10,959 bases of DNA from Nitrospiraceae bacterium. Its GTDB lineage: Bacteria > Nitrospirota > Nitrospiria > Nitrospirales > Nitrospiraceae. Below the pieces are notes generated by a model. The model was not told where the DNA came from. It saw nothing but the letters and a program-made list of their open reading frames with translations, and searched no databases. Below are positions 1-6,772 of the stretch, piece by piece. Position 1 is the stretch's first letter. Every line of letters starts with the position of its first letter. Made by a program: the position numbers and the translations under genes. The DNA is taken from positions 1 through 10,959 of the forward strand of contig JACVSD010000059.1 of assembly GCA_014534095.1 (NCBI GenBank), written 5' to 3'.

Positions 1-290
1 AGCAGATGAAGAATCGCATGCTCGGGAATGCGCGACTGGACAAACACGGTGGAGCGGGTGGGATCAATGCCGGCTGCCAGCCAATCGATGAGCATTTCTC
101 GGACAAACTCGCGCATCCGGCTGGTATCCGCATAGTTGGTTGAGAGGGCATGCCAATCGGCAATGAAGAAAAAGCCGTCGTAGGGCTCCTGAAGGGTCTT
201 CCAATTTTCCAGCGCGCCCAAATAGTTTCCCAGGTGCATGAGCCCGCTGGGCTGCATGCCGCTGAGCACGCGTGTCCGGGGTGAACTCAT
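1..290 (-). CDS. trpS: Tryptophanyl-tRNA synthetase, N-terminal part (runs off the left edge)
   Basis: This gene encodes the cytoplasmic class I enzyme that charges tRNA-Trp with tryptophan using ATP. Only the first 96 codons are in the window, read leftward from the ATG at 290-288. The translation starts MSSPRTRVLSGMQPSGLMHL and carries the class I signature in its TrpS form: SGMQPSG at residues 10-16, followed by HLGNYLGAL from residue 19, where HLGN is the HIGH motif. FFFIADWHAL near residues 40-49 is also typical of TrpS. The KMSKS motif lies outside the window. The start codon overlaps the stop of the upstream site-2 protease gene as ATGA, so translation is probably coupled and the two are very likely in one operon. 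An M50 protease followed by trpS is a gene order I recall from several bacterial groups. There is no sign of damage. Confidence 0.95.
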   Translation of the reverse strand, partial: MSSPRTRVLSGMQPSGLMHLGNYLGALENWKTLQEPYDGFFFIADWHALSTNYADTSRMREFVREMLIDWLAAGIDPTRSTVFVQSRIPEHAILHL

Positions 291-1033
291 TCTGTCGCTC
301 CCGTCCCGAAACCGAGAACCGTGGACAAGATGGTACCAGAGAGACCGGCGGCGAAGGTACTGGTAATCGTGTGAATCACGCGCAGTTCTTTGTCAAACGC
401 AATGAGCCCGACCAGGATCAGCATGCCATAGGGTTCCAATCGCAGCAGCGCCAGTGCCGGCTTGGCGGGGAGCAGGCAGGTCACGATCCGGCCCCCGTCC
501 AGCGGTGGAATCGGAATCAGATTGAACAGGGCGAGAAAGACGTTAATCATGACGGAATACAACGCCATGGCCGCGATCGGCACCACGAATATGGCCGCGA
601 CTGAATCCGGGGGCGTGGAGGGCCGGAGCGTTTGTCGCATGCTCAATGTCGGATCCACCAGGAACATCAGCAAGAGCACCAGCGCGCTACCCACTGCGAG
701 GATCAGGTTCATGGCAGGTCCTGCCGCCGCCACGAGTGCCATGTCCCGCCGAGGGTGGGACATGTTCCCCGGATCGACCGGGACCGGTTTGGCCCAGCCC
801 AGCAGAAAACCGCCGGGGAGCAGCAGGCAGATCACAGGAAGGATGATGGATCCAAACAGATCGACGTGGGCCAACGGATTCAAGGTCAAGCGTCCCTGCA
901 GGCGTGCGGTGGTGTCACCACATTTGTCGGCGGCCCACCCGTGGGCATACTCGTGCAGCACGATGGCACAGAGGAGCGGAAGCCCCATGTAAGAAACGGT
1001 TTGCAGCATGTGTTCCAGCGTATCCATCATCAT
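287..1033 (-). CDS. M50 (site-2 protease family) membrane zinc metallopeptidase
   Basis: This is a 248-residue integral membrane protein of the site-2 protease family, enzymes that cut transmembrane substrates within the bilayer. The zinc-binding HEYAH lies at residues 27-31 inside the first hydrophobic segment. The second active-site motif, NLIPIPPLDGGRI, is at 171-183, with Asp179 as the expected third zinc ligand. Further hydrophobic segments are at about 58-80, 98-126, 145-172 and 200-212. There is no PDZ or CBS domain, so it is the short, compact type seen next to trpS in many bacteria rather than RseP. The natural substrate cannot be told from sequence. A longer reading frame opens at 1114, but I chose 1033 because GGAG (complement of 1041-1044) lies 7 nt upstream and because the longer form would add a Cys-rich, non-membrane extension overlapping the preceding gene. 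Three consecutive ATG codons (1033, 1030, 1027) could all serve as start. The stop overlaps the trpS start. Confidence 0.93.
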   Translation of the reverse strand: MMMDTLEHMLQTVSYMGLPLLCAIVLHEYAHGWAADKCGDTTARLQGRLTLNPLAHVDLFGSIILPVICLLLPGGFLLGWAKPVPVDPGNMSHPRRDMALVAAAGPAMNLILAVGSALVLLLMFLVDPTLSMRQTLRPSTPPDSVAAIFVVPIAAMALYSVMINVFLALFNLIPIPPLDGGRIVTCLLPAKPALALLRLEPYGMLILVGLIAFDKELRVIHTITSTFAAGLSGTILSTVLGFGTGATE

Positions 1034-1037
1034 CGGC

Positions 1038-2990
1038 CTACTCCAGTTGCACGAACTTGCCTTGTTTGACCTGCAGCAGAAACAGCGGGCGTTGGAGTGT
1101 GCCGTCCACGCCAAAGCTGGCCGGTCCGGTGAGGGCAGGCCAATCCCGTTGCGCCGTCAACAGCTCCTGCACGGCTTCCGCCGAACTCGCGCCTCTGCGG
1201 ACGGCTTCGATGACCACACGCGCCGCATCATAACCCTGCATGGCAAAGAGCGATGGCGGCGTTTGAAAGCGTTTCTGATAGCGCTGGACGAAATCCTGGA
1301 CCGGGGCGCTTGGGCTGTTCGCGAAAAACCCGTCGACGAACACGGCGCCATCGACGGTGCGGTCCGCGGTCCGTGCGAAGTCCTGGGAATTCCAGCCATT
1401 CGTGCCGAGGAGCGGCACTTTCACGTCATGATACGCGAGTTGGGCGGCAATCAGGCCGATCTCCTGAGCACGGCTTGGAATAAAGATGGCATCGAACCCC
1501 GGAGTATAGAGCAATCGTTTCTCGGGCTTTCCAAGCGGTTTCCCGATCAAGGGGGGCGCGTCGACCGGTACCGCCAATCCGTATTTCTTCAGGTCCTCGG
1601 CTTTGAGTCGCTTGATCTGCGGACCGAAATCCGTTTCTCCTTCTTTGTAGGATTCCACGGCGATCACTTCACCGTCCCGCAGCCGGACCTCTTGTGCGAA
1701 CAAGCGGGCCAATTCTCTTCCGTAGACTGTATCCGGATGGAGGATACAGAATCGGCGGTACCCCTGTTCCGTGGCCGCATAGGCGGCAATCCGTTTTGCT
1801 TGCAGTCCGTAGGTGAGGGACGTGCTGAAGAGATAGGAACCGAATCGTCGAACATTGGGCAGGGTCGCGGCCGGTGTGATGAGCGGCACGCGAGTCTTTT
1901 GGGCCATTTCCGCCATTGCCGGAAGGTTTTTCGAGAGCATAGGACCGATGACCGCGAGCAAGCGATCGTCCTTCAGTAAATCTGAGAGATCGTCCAGAAA
2001 CGATCCGCGATCCGCTTCGGTATCTTTCACGATCAAGCCGATCGAAGGAGTCCCGGACTGTTCGCGGGTGCGCTCCACTGCGAGCTGAATGCCTTCGAGG
2101 ACGTCGTTCGCGAACGGAGCCAGGCGCCCGGAGAGCGGCAGCACGCTAGCGATAAAATACTGATTGGTCCTCAACTTCGTCTTGAGGAGCCCGAGCATTT
2201 CGTTGGCTTTGCGGCTGTAGAAATGTGTGGGAAAGGCGGAGAGGAACAGTTGAATCTCCCGCTCGGCCAAGTGGTCTTCTCCACGCGCGTTGTAATATTC
2301 AATCAGCCTCATGGAGGCAAGGTCCCCGGGATAAGATCGGGGATACGCATCCCGGATTCGAATCAGCGCCCGCTTATCTAAACGCTCGGCGATGAATGTG
2401 CGGATTTCCTCCCGGGTCTCCGTGGTTTGATCGTCGCTACCCTCCGACAAGCCGTCCAACAAGGTTTGGATCGCCCGGACGTAGTCTTTTTTTTGCGCCA
2501 GCAGGTCGGCCGTTAACCGTTGTGCTTCACGTTTCGTGTCATCGTCGGGCGTGGTCATGCGCACCTGGGTCGCCAGCGGCAACGCGAGATCGATATTCCC
2601 CATCGCCGCATGCGTGCGAGCGGCCAAGAGCTTCCCGCGGTCGGCAAGGTCGGATGTCGGAAATTCAGTGTGCAACTGGGTCAAGTGCTTGAGCGCGTCC
2701 TGGTAGTCCTTCATGCCAAACGAGGCGGCCCCCAGCAGCAAGTAGGTATCGTCGAGATGCTCGGGGCGGGGAGAGGTCGCTAAAAAACGTCGAAGCAGGG
2801 TAGCGGCCGATTCGGGGTCGCCCTTATCGATCAACTGCTTCGCTTGGGCAAGTACCGGCGGATTGGGAACCGGTTTGGCCGCCAGCGCGAGAGGCGCGGA
2901 CAGAGACGAGGCCACGGCGAGCCACACAACCGTGAGACATAGCAGGCCACGACAACACCTGTACTGGGTCAGATCTCTATGGGGAGGCAT
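1038..2990 (-). CDS. LpoA-like periplasmic protein: TPR region plus type I periplasmic-binding fold
   Basis: This 650-residue exported protein has two parts. Residues 1-38 look like a Sec signal peptide (basic n-region, hydrophobic run at about 15-37, ALAA before Lys39). Residues about 45-270 are helical TPR-type repeats, for example GKDPESAATLLRRFL-like units at about 57-70 and YQDALKHLTQLHTEFP at 96-111. Residues about 278-640 form a branched-chain amino-acid receptor-like (Peripla_BP_6) domain: IASVLPLSGRLAPF at 280-293, then AVIGPMLSKN and VPLITPAATLP at about 346-378. TPR followed by this fold is the architecture of LpoA, the outer-membrane activator of penicillin-binding protein PBP1A. 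Unlike E. coli LpoA, no lipobox cysteine is evident, so it may be soluble in the periplasm. No permease or ATPase genes adjoin, which argues against an amino-acid transporter. It is the first gene of the leftward operon; the protease gene begins 4 nt after its stop. No clear ribosome site precedes the chosen ATG, the first in frame. The family is confident, the substrate or partner is inferred. Confidence 0.85.
   Translation of the reverse strand: MPPHRDLTQYRCCRGLLCLTVVWLAVASSLSAPLALAAKPVPNPPVLAQAKQLIDKGDPESAATLLRRFLATSPRPEHLDDTYLLLGAASFGMKDYQDALKHLTQLHTEFPTSDLADRGKLLAARTHAAMGNIDLALPLATQVRMTTPDDDTKREAQRLTADLLAQKKDYVRAIQTLLDGLSEGSDDQTTETREEIRTFIAERLDKRALIRIRDAYPRSYPGDLASMRLIEYYNARGEDHLAEREIQLFLSAFPTHFYSRKANEMLGLLKTKLRTNQYFIASVLPLSGRLAPFANDVLEGIQLAVERTREQSGTPSIGLIVKDTEADRGSFLDDLSDLLKDDRLLAVIGPMLSKNLPAMAEMAQKTRVPLITPAATLPNVRRFGSYLFSTSLTYGLQAKRIAAYAATEQGYRRFCILHPDTVYGRELARLFAQEVRLRDGEVIAVESYKEGETDFGPQIKRLKAEDLKKYGLAVPVDAPPLIGKPLGKPEKRLLYTPGFDAIFIPSRAQEIGLIAAQLAYHDVKVPLLGTNGWNSQDFARTADRTVDGAVFVDGFFANSPSAPVQDFVQRYQKRFQTPPSLFAMQGYDAARVVIEAVRRGASSAEAVQELLTAQRDWPALTGPASFGVDGTLQRPLFLLQVKQGKFVQLE
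1041..1044 (-). promoter_or_regulatory. Ribosome-binding site that fixes the site-2 protease start
   Basis: On the minus strand GGAG lies 7 nt before the first of three ATG codons (1033), inside the last codons of the LpoA-like gene. It supports initiation at 1033 rather than at the upstream in-frame ATG at 1114. Confidence 0.6.
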
Positions 2991-3026
2991 TGCGCTTTAA
3001 CGGATGGTCTCTTAAGTAACGGGTGA

Positions 3027-3055
3027 CTAGTATCGGAAAGGCGCCGGGGTGTCAA
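3027..3055 (-). promoter_or_regulatory. Sigma-70-type promoter for the LpoA-like/protease/trpS operon
   Basis: Read on the minus strand, a perfect -35 TTGACA (3055-3050) is followed after 17 bp by TACTAG (3032-3027), a 3/6 match to the -10 consensus that keeps its first TA and the A at position 5. Transcription would start near 3020, giving a leader of about 30 nt before the ATG at 2990. This is a motif reading without experimental support. Confidence 0.5.
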
Positions 3056-3075
3056 GGAGAACCGCCCGGCATCGT

Positions 3076-3104
3076 TTGTTTTGAGCCGATCTGTTGGCTA
3101 TAGT
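3076..3104 (+). promoter_or_regulatory. Candidate promoter for xerD
   Basis: TTGTTT (3076-3081) and TATAGT (3099-3104, 5/6 match to the -10 consensus) are separated by 17 bp, placing a start about 36 nt before the xerD ATG. The -35 is poor. A perfect 10-bp palindrome, GAACCGGTTC at 3108-3117, lies just after the -10 and overlaps the predicted start. It could be an operator, but one short palindrome can occur by chance. Confidence 0.35.
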
Positions 3105-3146
3105 GCCGAACCGGTTCTACTCTCGCACGGGCAGTGAGCAGTACGT

Positions 3147-4094
3147 ATGGGAGCGACATCATCCTCGTTGCTGGATCCCCTGGTTGAGCGCTACTTAAGC
3201 GACTTGCGTGTGGAAGGCGGATTGGCGGTCAATACGCTTGAAGCGTACCGGCGGGATCTCACCAAGCTCCAGGTCTACCTGAGCAAGCATGGCGTGTCCA
3301 TGCACGCATCGGTTTCTCCTCATATTGCGGTGGGGTTTCTGTCCGCGCTCAGGCAAGAGCGGCTGGCGGCATCGTCCATTGCTCGTGCGATGTCGGCGAC
3401 GCGGGGATGGTTTCGCTTTCTCGCCCGCGAACACATCATCGAGGCGAATCCTTTGCGCGATCTCGCGACTGCCCGGCGAGCGCTGCGGTTGCCGAGGACC
3501 CTTACGCACCGTGAAATTACCGCCCTCCTGACCCTTCCCCATTTGCCCACGGCCGAAGACCGCCGCGATCGGGCGATACTCGAATTGCTCTATGCGTCGG
3601 GTCTGCGAATCTCCGAACTCCTGGGCCTCGCCCTGTCGCAAATGGATCTTGGCGTGGGCAGCTTACGAGTGTTCGGCAAAGGGTCTAAAGAGCGGATCGT
3701 CCCGATGGGGCAGGCGGCCAGGGAGGCCCTGGTGGATTACGTCGAGCACGCGAGACCAGTGCTCCTAAAGGGACGAAGCGCCCGGGCGGTGTTTGTCTCG
3801 CGACGAGGAACCACATTGACCCGGCAAGCCTGCTGGAAACTGCTGCGGCAGCGGGCGGCCCGGGCCGGCATCACCAAGGCCATATCCCCGCATATGCTGC
3901 GCCATTCTTTTGCGACTCATTTGCTTGCGGGGGGAGCCGATCTGCGCGCTGTACAGGCGATGCTGGGCCATGCGAATATTGCGACCACCCAAATCTACAC
4001 CGAGGTCGAACGCAGCCGACTCAAGGAAGTGCACCGTCTGCATTTCCCGCGACAGGCGAAGAAGAACCGGCGTTCGGTCTCGGGAAGTCACTAG
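3147..4094 (+). CDS. xerD: Site-specific tyrosine recombinase XerD
   Basis: XerD, with XerC, resolves chromosome dimers at dif next to the division septum, activated by FtsK. The 315-residue protein is of normal length. Residues about 8-105 form the N-terminal SAM-like DNA-binding domain (LVERYLSDLRVEGGLAVNT, then NTLEAYRRDL). Residues about 117-300 form the catalytic domain with all the expected residues: Arg154 in SGLRISELLGL, Lys178 in GKGSKER, His249 and Arg252 in PHMLRHSFATHLL, His275 in MLGHANIATTQIYT, and the nucleophile Tyr284. The tail RLKEVHRLHFPRQ resembles XerD rather than XerC, although telling the two apart from one sequence is not certain. The gene is divergent from the LpoA-like operon, and no clear terminator separates it from the tRNA genes downstream. 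The ATG at 3147 has only a weak purine tract (GTGAGC) before it. Confidence 0.92.
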   Translation: MGATSSSLLDPLVERYLSDLRVEGGLAVNTLEAYRRDLTKLQVYLSKHGVSMHASVSPHIAVGFLSALRQERLAASSIARAMSATRGWFRFLAREHIIEANPLRDLATARRALRLPRTLTHREITALLTLPHLPTAEDRRDRAILELLYASGLRISELLGLALSQMDLGVGSLRVFGKGSKERIVPMGQAAREALVDYVEHARPVLLKGRSARAVFVSRRGTTLTRQACWKLLRQRAARAGITKAISPHMLRHSFATHLLAGGADLRAVQAMLGHANIATTQIYTEVERSRLKEVHRLHFPRQAKKNRRSVSGSH

Positions 4095-4142
4095 GTGGCT
4101 GCACGGGGTAGAATGTTTTGCAAGAAGAGTGCGCGCCATTGG

Positions 4143-4171
4143 TTGACAAGGCAGTGAGGACTTGGTAACCT
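4143..4171 (+). promoter_or_regulatory. Promoter for the tRNA-Val gene
   Basis: A consensus -35 TTGACA (4143-4148) and a -10 TAACCT (4166-4171; it keeps TA at the start and T at the end) are 17 bp apart. The bases just after the -10 (TCCGCCAGC) are GC-rich, as in stringently controlled tRNA and rRNA promoters. Transcription would start near 4178, about 16 nt upstream of the mature tRNA 5' end. Confidence 0.6.
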
Positions 4172-4193
4172 CCGCCAGCTTATTAAAGAATTC

Positions 4194-4269
4194 GGGCGGA
4201 TAGCTCAGTTGGGAGAGCGCTGCCCTTACAAGGCAGAGGTCACAGGTTCGATCCCTGTTCCGCCTACCA
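4194..4269 (+). tRNA. tRNA-Val, anticodon UAC
   Basis: The 76-nt cloverleaf folds fully. The acceptor stem GGGCGGA pairs with TCCGCCT, the D-arm is GCTC...GAGC, the anticodon stem CTGCC/GGCAG holds the loop CTTACAA (anticodon TAC), and the T-arm ACAGG/CCTGT holds TTCGATC. The discriminator is A and the CCA end is encoded. The first pair of the acceptor stem is G1-U72 rather than a Watson-Crick pair. tRNA-Val(UAC) reads valine codons ending in A and G, and often the other two as well. Confidence 0.96.
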
Positions 4270-4387
4270 TGTGGTTTGGTACGCAGACGGGACGTGAGCA
4301 GCCAACAAAGACCAGTCGATACGGGGCTAGACCGGCCGCCATATACAGTCTTGTCGTTCCGATCTTCCGCCATACGTCGAGTATCAC

Positions 4388-4465
4388 GGGGCCGTCGTTC
4401 AGCCTGGTTAGGACGCCAGATTGTCAATCTGGAAGTCGCGGGTTCAAATCCCGTCGGCCCCGCCA
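4388..4465 (+). tRNA. tRNA-Asp, anticodon GUC
   Basis: The 78-nt cloverleaf has a perfect acceptor stem GGGGCCG/CGGCCCC, an anticodon stem CCAGA/TCTGG with loop TTGTCAA (anticodon GTC), a T-arm GCGGG/CCCGT-type helix with TTCAAAT, discriminator G (an aspartate identity base) and encoded CCA. It lies 118 bp after tRNA-Val. The spacer (4270-4387) shows no convincing promoter or terminator, so the two may share a transcript. About 80 bp separate it from tolQ, with no terminator visible. Confidence 0.96.
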
Positions 4466-4546
4466 TTTTCTTTCCCCAGTCTGGGCAGCATTCCAACTTA
4501 CAACCGAGACCGGGATATCAGTAGAGGAGGGAGAGGCTAGACCTGT

Positions 4547-5248
4547 ATGTTTCAAACCGGTCCCATTGAACTTCTCAGATCGCTCGGCGCTGTCTCGAAA
4601 GTCGTTCTCTTGATCCTCTTCTGCTTCTCCATCATTTCCTGGGCCATCATTCTCTTTAAATGGGCTTCTTTCCGATCAGCCGATGCCGAAGACCGGCGAT
4701 TCATGGCCGTGTTGGCCCAGGCCAAAGACGTCGATGAGATTGCCCGGCATGCTCACCGCTCCACCGGCAGTCCCTGCGCCAAGATCTTTCATGGAGTCGT
4801 GGGTCGGCTAGGGCGGGAGGGCGGCTGGGAGTCGCACGATCCGGTCGGAGAGGGACCGGTAATTGACCGCCATGTCATGGAACGTACGGCCTCGCATATC
4901 GCGCAAGGCCAGATCGCACGACTGGAATCGTTCCTACCGTTTTTGGCCACCACCGGCAACATCAGCCCCTTCGTCGGATTGCTCGGCACAGTCATGGGTA
5001 TCATTGATTCATTTCGCGAAATTGGCACGCAAGGTACCGCCAGCATCTCCGCGGTCGCCCCCGGCGTCTCGGAAGCGCTGGTCGCCACGGCGGCCGGATT
5101 GTTCGCCGCGATTCCTGCAGTCATCGCCTATAACTATTTTCTCACCCGCATCCGCCGTACCGCATTCAACATGGATACGGTGGCGGTCGAACTGCTCGCC
5201 ATGTTTTCAGCCAAAGCGAAAGCTCCCGTTCTAGGAGTGAAGGGATGA
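4547..5248 (+). CDS. tolQ: Tol-Pal motor subunit TolQ
   Basis: TolQ is the inner-membrane ring component of the proton-driven TolQ-TolR motor, which energises TolA during outer-membrane constriction at division; it belongs to the MotA/TolQ/ExbB family. The 233-residue protein has the expected three membrane segments, at about 17-38, 133-155 and 172-198, with a cytoplasmic loop of about 90 residues between the first two. PFVGLLGTVMGI at 141-152 and SEALVATAAGL at 175-185 are the conserved family stretches; Thr181 in the third segment corresponds to the channel threonine. The ATG follows a long purine tract (AGGAGGGAGAGG, 4525-4536), whose nearest AGAGG is 10 nt away. The stop overlaps the tolR start as ATGA, so the pair is translationally coupled. 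ExbB is the alternative family member, but position ahead of tolR, tolB and pal settles TolQ. Confidence 0.95.
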   Translation: MFQTGPIELLRSLGAVSKVVLLILFCFSIISWAIILFKWASFRSADAEDRRFMAVLAQAKDVDEIARHAHRSTGSPCAKIFHGVVGRLGREGGWESHDPVGEGPVIDRHVMERTASHIAQGQIARLESFLPFLATTGNISPFVGLLGTVMGIIDSFREIGTQGTASISAVAPGVSEALVATAAGLFAAIPAVIAYNYFLTRIRRTAFNMDTVAVELLAMFSAKAKAPVLGVKG

Positions 5249-5688
5249 TTCTCGAAAGCCGGCAGCGTCGATTCCTGGCGGAGATCAACGTGATCCCGCT
5301 GGTCGATGTGGTGCTGGTCCTGTTGATCATCTTCATGGTCACCGCTCCGATGCTGTACCGGGGGATGGATATCAAACTGCCCTCATCCGCCTCGAACACC
5401 ATCAAGCCGGAGATTCGCGCGGTCCTCTCCATCGAAAAGGACCAGCGTCTCTATCTCGATAAGGACCAAGTCAGCGTGGCGCAACTCGAACACAAGCTGC
5501 GGGTGTTGAAGGAAGAGCATGCGGATGTGTCTCTCTATCTCCGGGCCGACCGTGATGTGCCGTATGGCGTCGTGGTCCAGGTCATGGACGGCGTGAAAAA
5601 GGCAGGGATCGAAAAACTCGGAATGGTGACGGAGCCGATGGGTGCAGAGCGAGTGACCGATGCCATGCCGTTATCACGCAACAAGTGA
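5245..5688 (+). CDS. tolR: Tol-Pal motor subunit TolR
   Basis: TolR (ExbD/TolR family) is the single-pass partner of TolQ. Its membrane-segment aspartate carries protons and its periplasmic domain dimerises and can contact peptidoglycan. The 147-residue protein has a short cytoplasmic N-terminus, then INVIPLVDVVLVLLIIFMV from residue 14, with the proton-carrying aspartate at Asp21 (equivalent to Asp23 in E. coli). Residues about 58-147 form the periplasmic domain (LSIEKDQRLYLDKDQVS, then DVPYGVVVQVMDGVKKAGI). The start overlaps the tolQ stop and the stop overlaps a possible GTG start of the next gene, so the motor genes are tightly linked. Confidence 0.95.
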   Translation: MILESRQRRFLAEINVIPLVDVVLVLLIIFMVTAPMLYRGMDIKLPSSASNTIKPEIRAVLSIEKDQRLYLDKDQVSVAQLEHKLRVLKEEHADVSLYLRADRDVPYGVVVQVMDGVKKAGIEKLGMVTEPMGAERVTDAMPLSRNK

Positions 5689-6770
5689 CCGGGGGCGTCA
5701 TGGTCCAGGCTTCCACATCAGGTGACGGATGGTTTCAGGATGAGTGGCAGGACCATCTCACTCGTCGTCTCGGGCGTGCCGTGGTGGTCTCGCTGCTGCT
5801 TCATCTGGCAGTCCTGTTGCTGGTGGCGCTGGTTCGGCTGCCGCAACAAGGTGAGCGCCCGTTGGCGTCGATTGAAATTTCGTTGGCCCATCTCCCCGCA
5901 CCCGTGACCAACGTTACCGAACCTCCGAAAGTCAGCGTGCCGCCGCCAAAGGTGCAGCCAAAGGTCGTGGAAGCGCCCAAACCTGCGCCCGTCAAGCCTC
6001 CTCCCGCCATGAAGGTCGCACCTCCGTCGCCGCCCGTTCATGCCCCGCTCCCTGTTCCCATACCGAAGGCCACGTCCGTTCCTCCTCCTTCGATTCCCGC
6101 CAAGCTCTCCAACGACGTGCTCCGGGATGTCATGAAGGGGGTGGAATTGCCGCCTGATGCGCCGAAATTCGGCGACTACAGTCCCGCCGATAGACCGAAG
6201 AAGGCCCAGCTCAAGTTGCCGGATGTTCCGGTGGCGTCCGACATGAAAGAGCCGGCAGTCAAGCCGGCTCCGGCAAAGGCCGCGTCATCAGTGACCGACG
6301 ATCTGACGAAAGAGTTGGATGAGGAGTTAAAGAAGATCAAGAAAATTAGCCTGCCCAAGCCGGTCCATGCCGAGATGCCTGCCAATCCGGCCTCACCACC
6401 GACTCCGCAATTGGAGGCGAAAGTTCCCAGTGTGAAGGCCGTCGATACCACCTTGAAGGTTCCCGGTATGACATCGGGTTCCAATGCCTATCTTGGCCTT
6501 GTAAAGAGACGGATCAGCAACCTATGGAGCGCTCCACCGGTTGGTAACGGCGTGGACAAGGCCCTTAGAGTCACTATCAGGTTCAAATTGCACCGCAATG
6601 GGACAGTGACCGACGTGATGATCGAAGATTCTTCAGGCAACGAATATTACGATATCGCAGGCAAGCGGGCAGTGCTCAGTGCCATTCCTTTGCCACCATT
6701 TCCAGCCGACATTACGGAATCATCCTACGATGCCCATTTCACCTTTACAGTGGGCGAACAACAAGGATAG
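5685..6770 (+). CDS. tolA: TolA-position protein with TonB-type C-terminal domain
   Basis: This 361-residue protein holds the TolA position and is expected to carry TolQR energy across the periplasm to TolB and Pal. One membrane anchor lies at about 33-51 after a 32-residue cytoplasmic tail. Residues 70-139 are rich in Pro, Lys and Val, as in TonB, instead of the long Ala/Lys/Glu helix of E. coli TolA. A shorter charged stretch, ELDEELKKIKKI at 210-221, may be helical. Residues 269-357 form a TonB C-terminal-type domain: YLGLVKRRISNLWSAPP, HRNGTVTD, SSGNEYYDIAGKRAV and PLPPFP. It could therefore be annotated as TonB, but context favours TolA function. The start is uncertain: GTG at 5685 overlaps the tolR stop as GTGA but has no clear ribosome site, while ATG at 5700 follows GGGGG (5691-5695) by 4 nt. 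Confidence 0.85.
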   Translation: MTGGVMVQASTSGDGWFQDEWQDHLTRRLGRAVVVSLLLHLAVLLLVALVRLPQQGERPLASIEISLAHLPAPVTNVTEPPKVSVPPPKVQPKVVEAPKPAPVKPPPAMKVAPPSPPVHAPLPVPIPKATSVPPPSIPAKLSNDVLRDVMKGVELPPDAPKFGDYSPADRPKKAQLKLPDVPVASDMKEPAVKPAPAKAASSVTDDLTKELDEELKKIKKISLPKPVHAEMPANPASPPTPQLEAKVPSVKAVDTTLKVPGMTSGSNAYLGLVKRRISNLWSAPPVGNGVDKALRVTIRFKLHRNGTVTDVMIEDSSGNEYYDIAGKRAVLSAIPLPPFPADITESSYDAHFTFTVGEQQG

Positions 6771-6772
6771 CC

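Noticed and set aside
1008..1979. A 323-codon plus-strand open frame antisense to the LpoA-like gene
   Set aside because: It is a GC-driven shadow. The minus-strand frame has a signal peptide and recognisable domains, and this one has none.
3147..4269. A tyrosine recombinase gene beside a tRNA, which could mark an integrated island
   Set aside because: The recombinase is a full XerD housekeeping type, the neighbours are core genes, and no att-like repeat of the tRNA 3' end is seen in the window.
4351..4378. A separate promoter for tRNA-Asp (TTGTCG, 16 bp, TACGTC)
   Set aside because: The -10 is poor and the start would fall only about 3 nt before the tRNA. Co-transcription with tRNA-Val is at least as likely.
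4477..4487. CCCAGTCTGGG inverted repeat after tRNA-Asp as a terminator
   Set aside because: The stem is four to five pairs with a 1-3 nt loop and no T-run follows.
3765..4496. A 243-codon open frame on the minus strand across the end of xerD and both tRNA genes, with segments such as GPTGFEPATSRLT and RNRDRTCDLCLVRAALSQLS
   Set aside because: These peptides are the well-known false translations of the antisense strand of tRNA genes. The frame overlaps two sound tRNAs and the xerD 3' end.
4209..4613. Plus-strand open frames through the tRNA-Val to tRNA-Asp region, with segments such as AEVTGSIPVPP and SGSRGFKSRRP
   Set aside because: They are sense-strand read-through of tRNA sequence, with no ribosome site and no protein-like composition outside the tRNAs.
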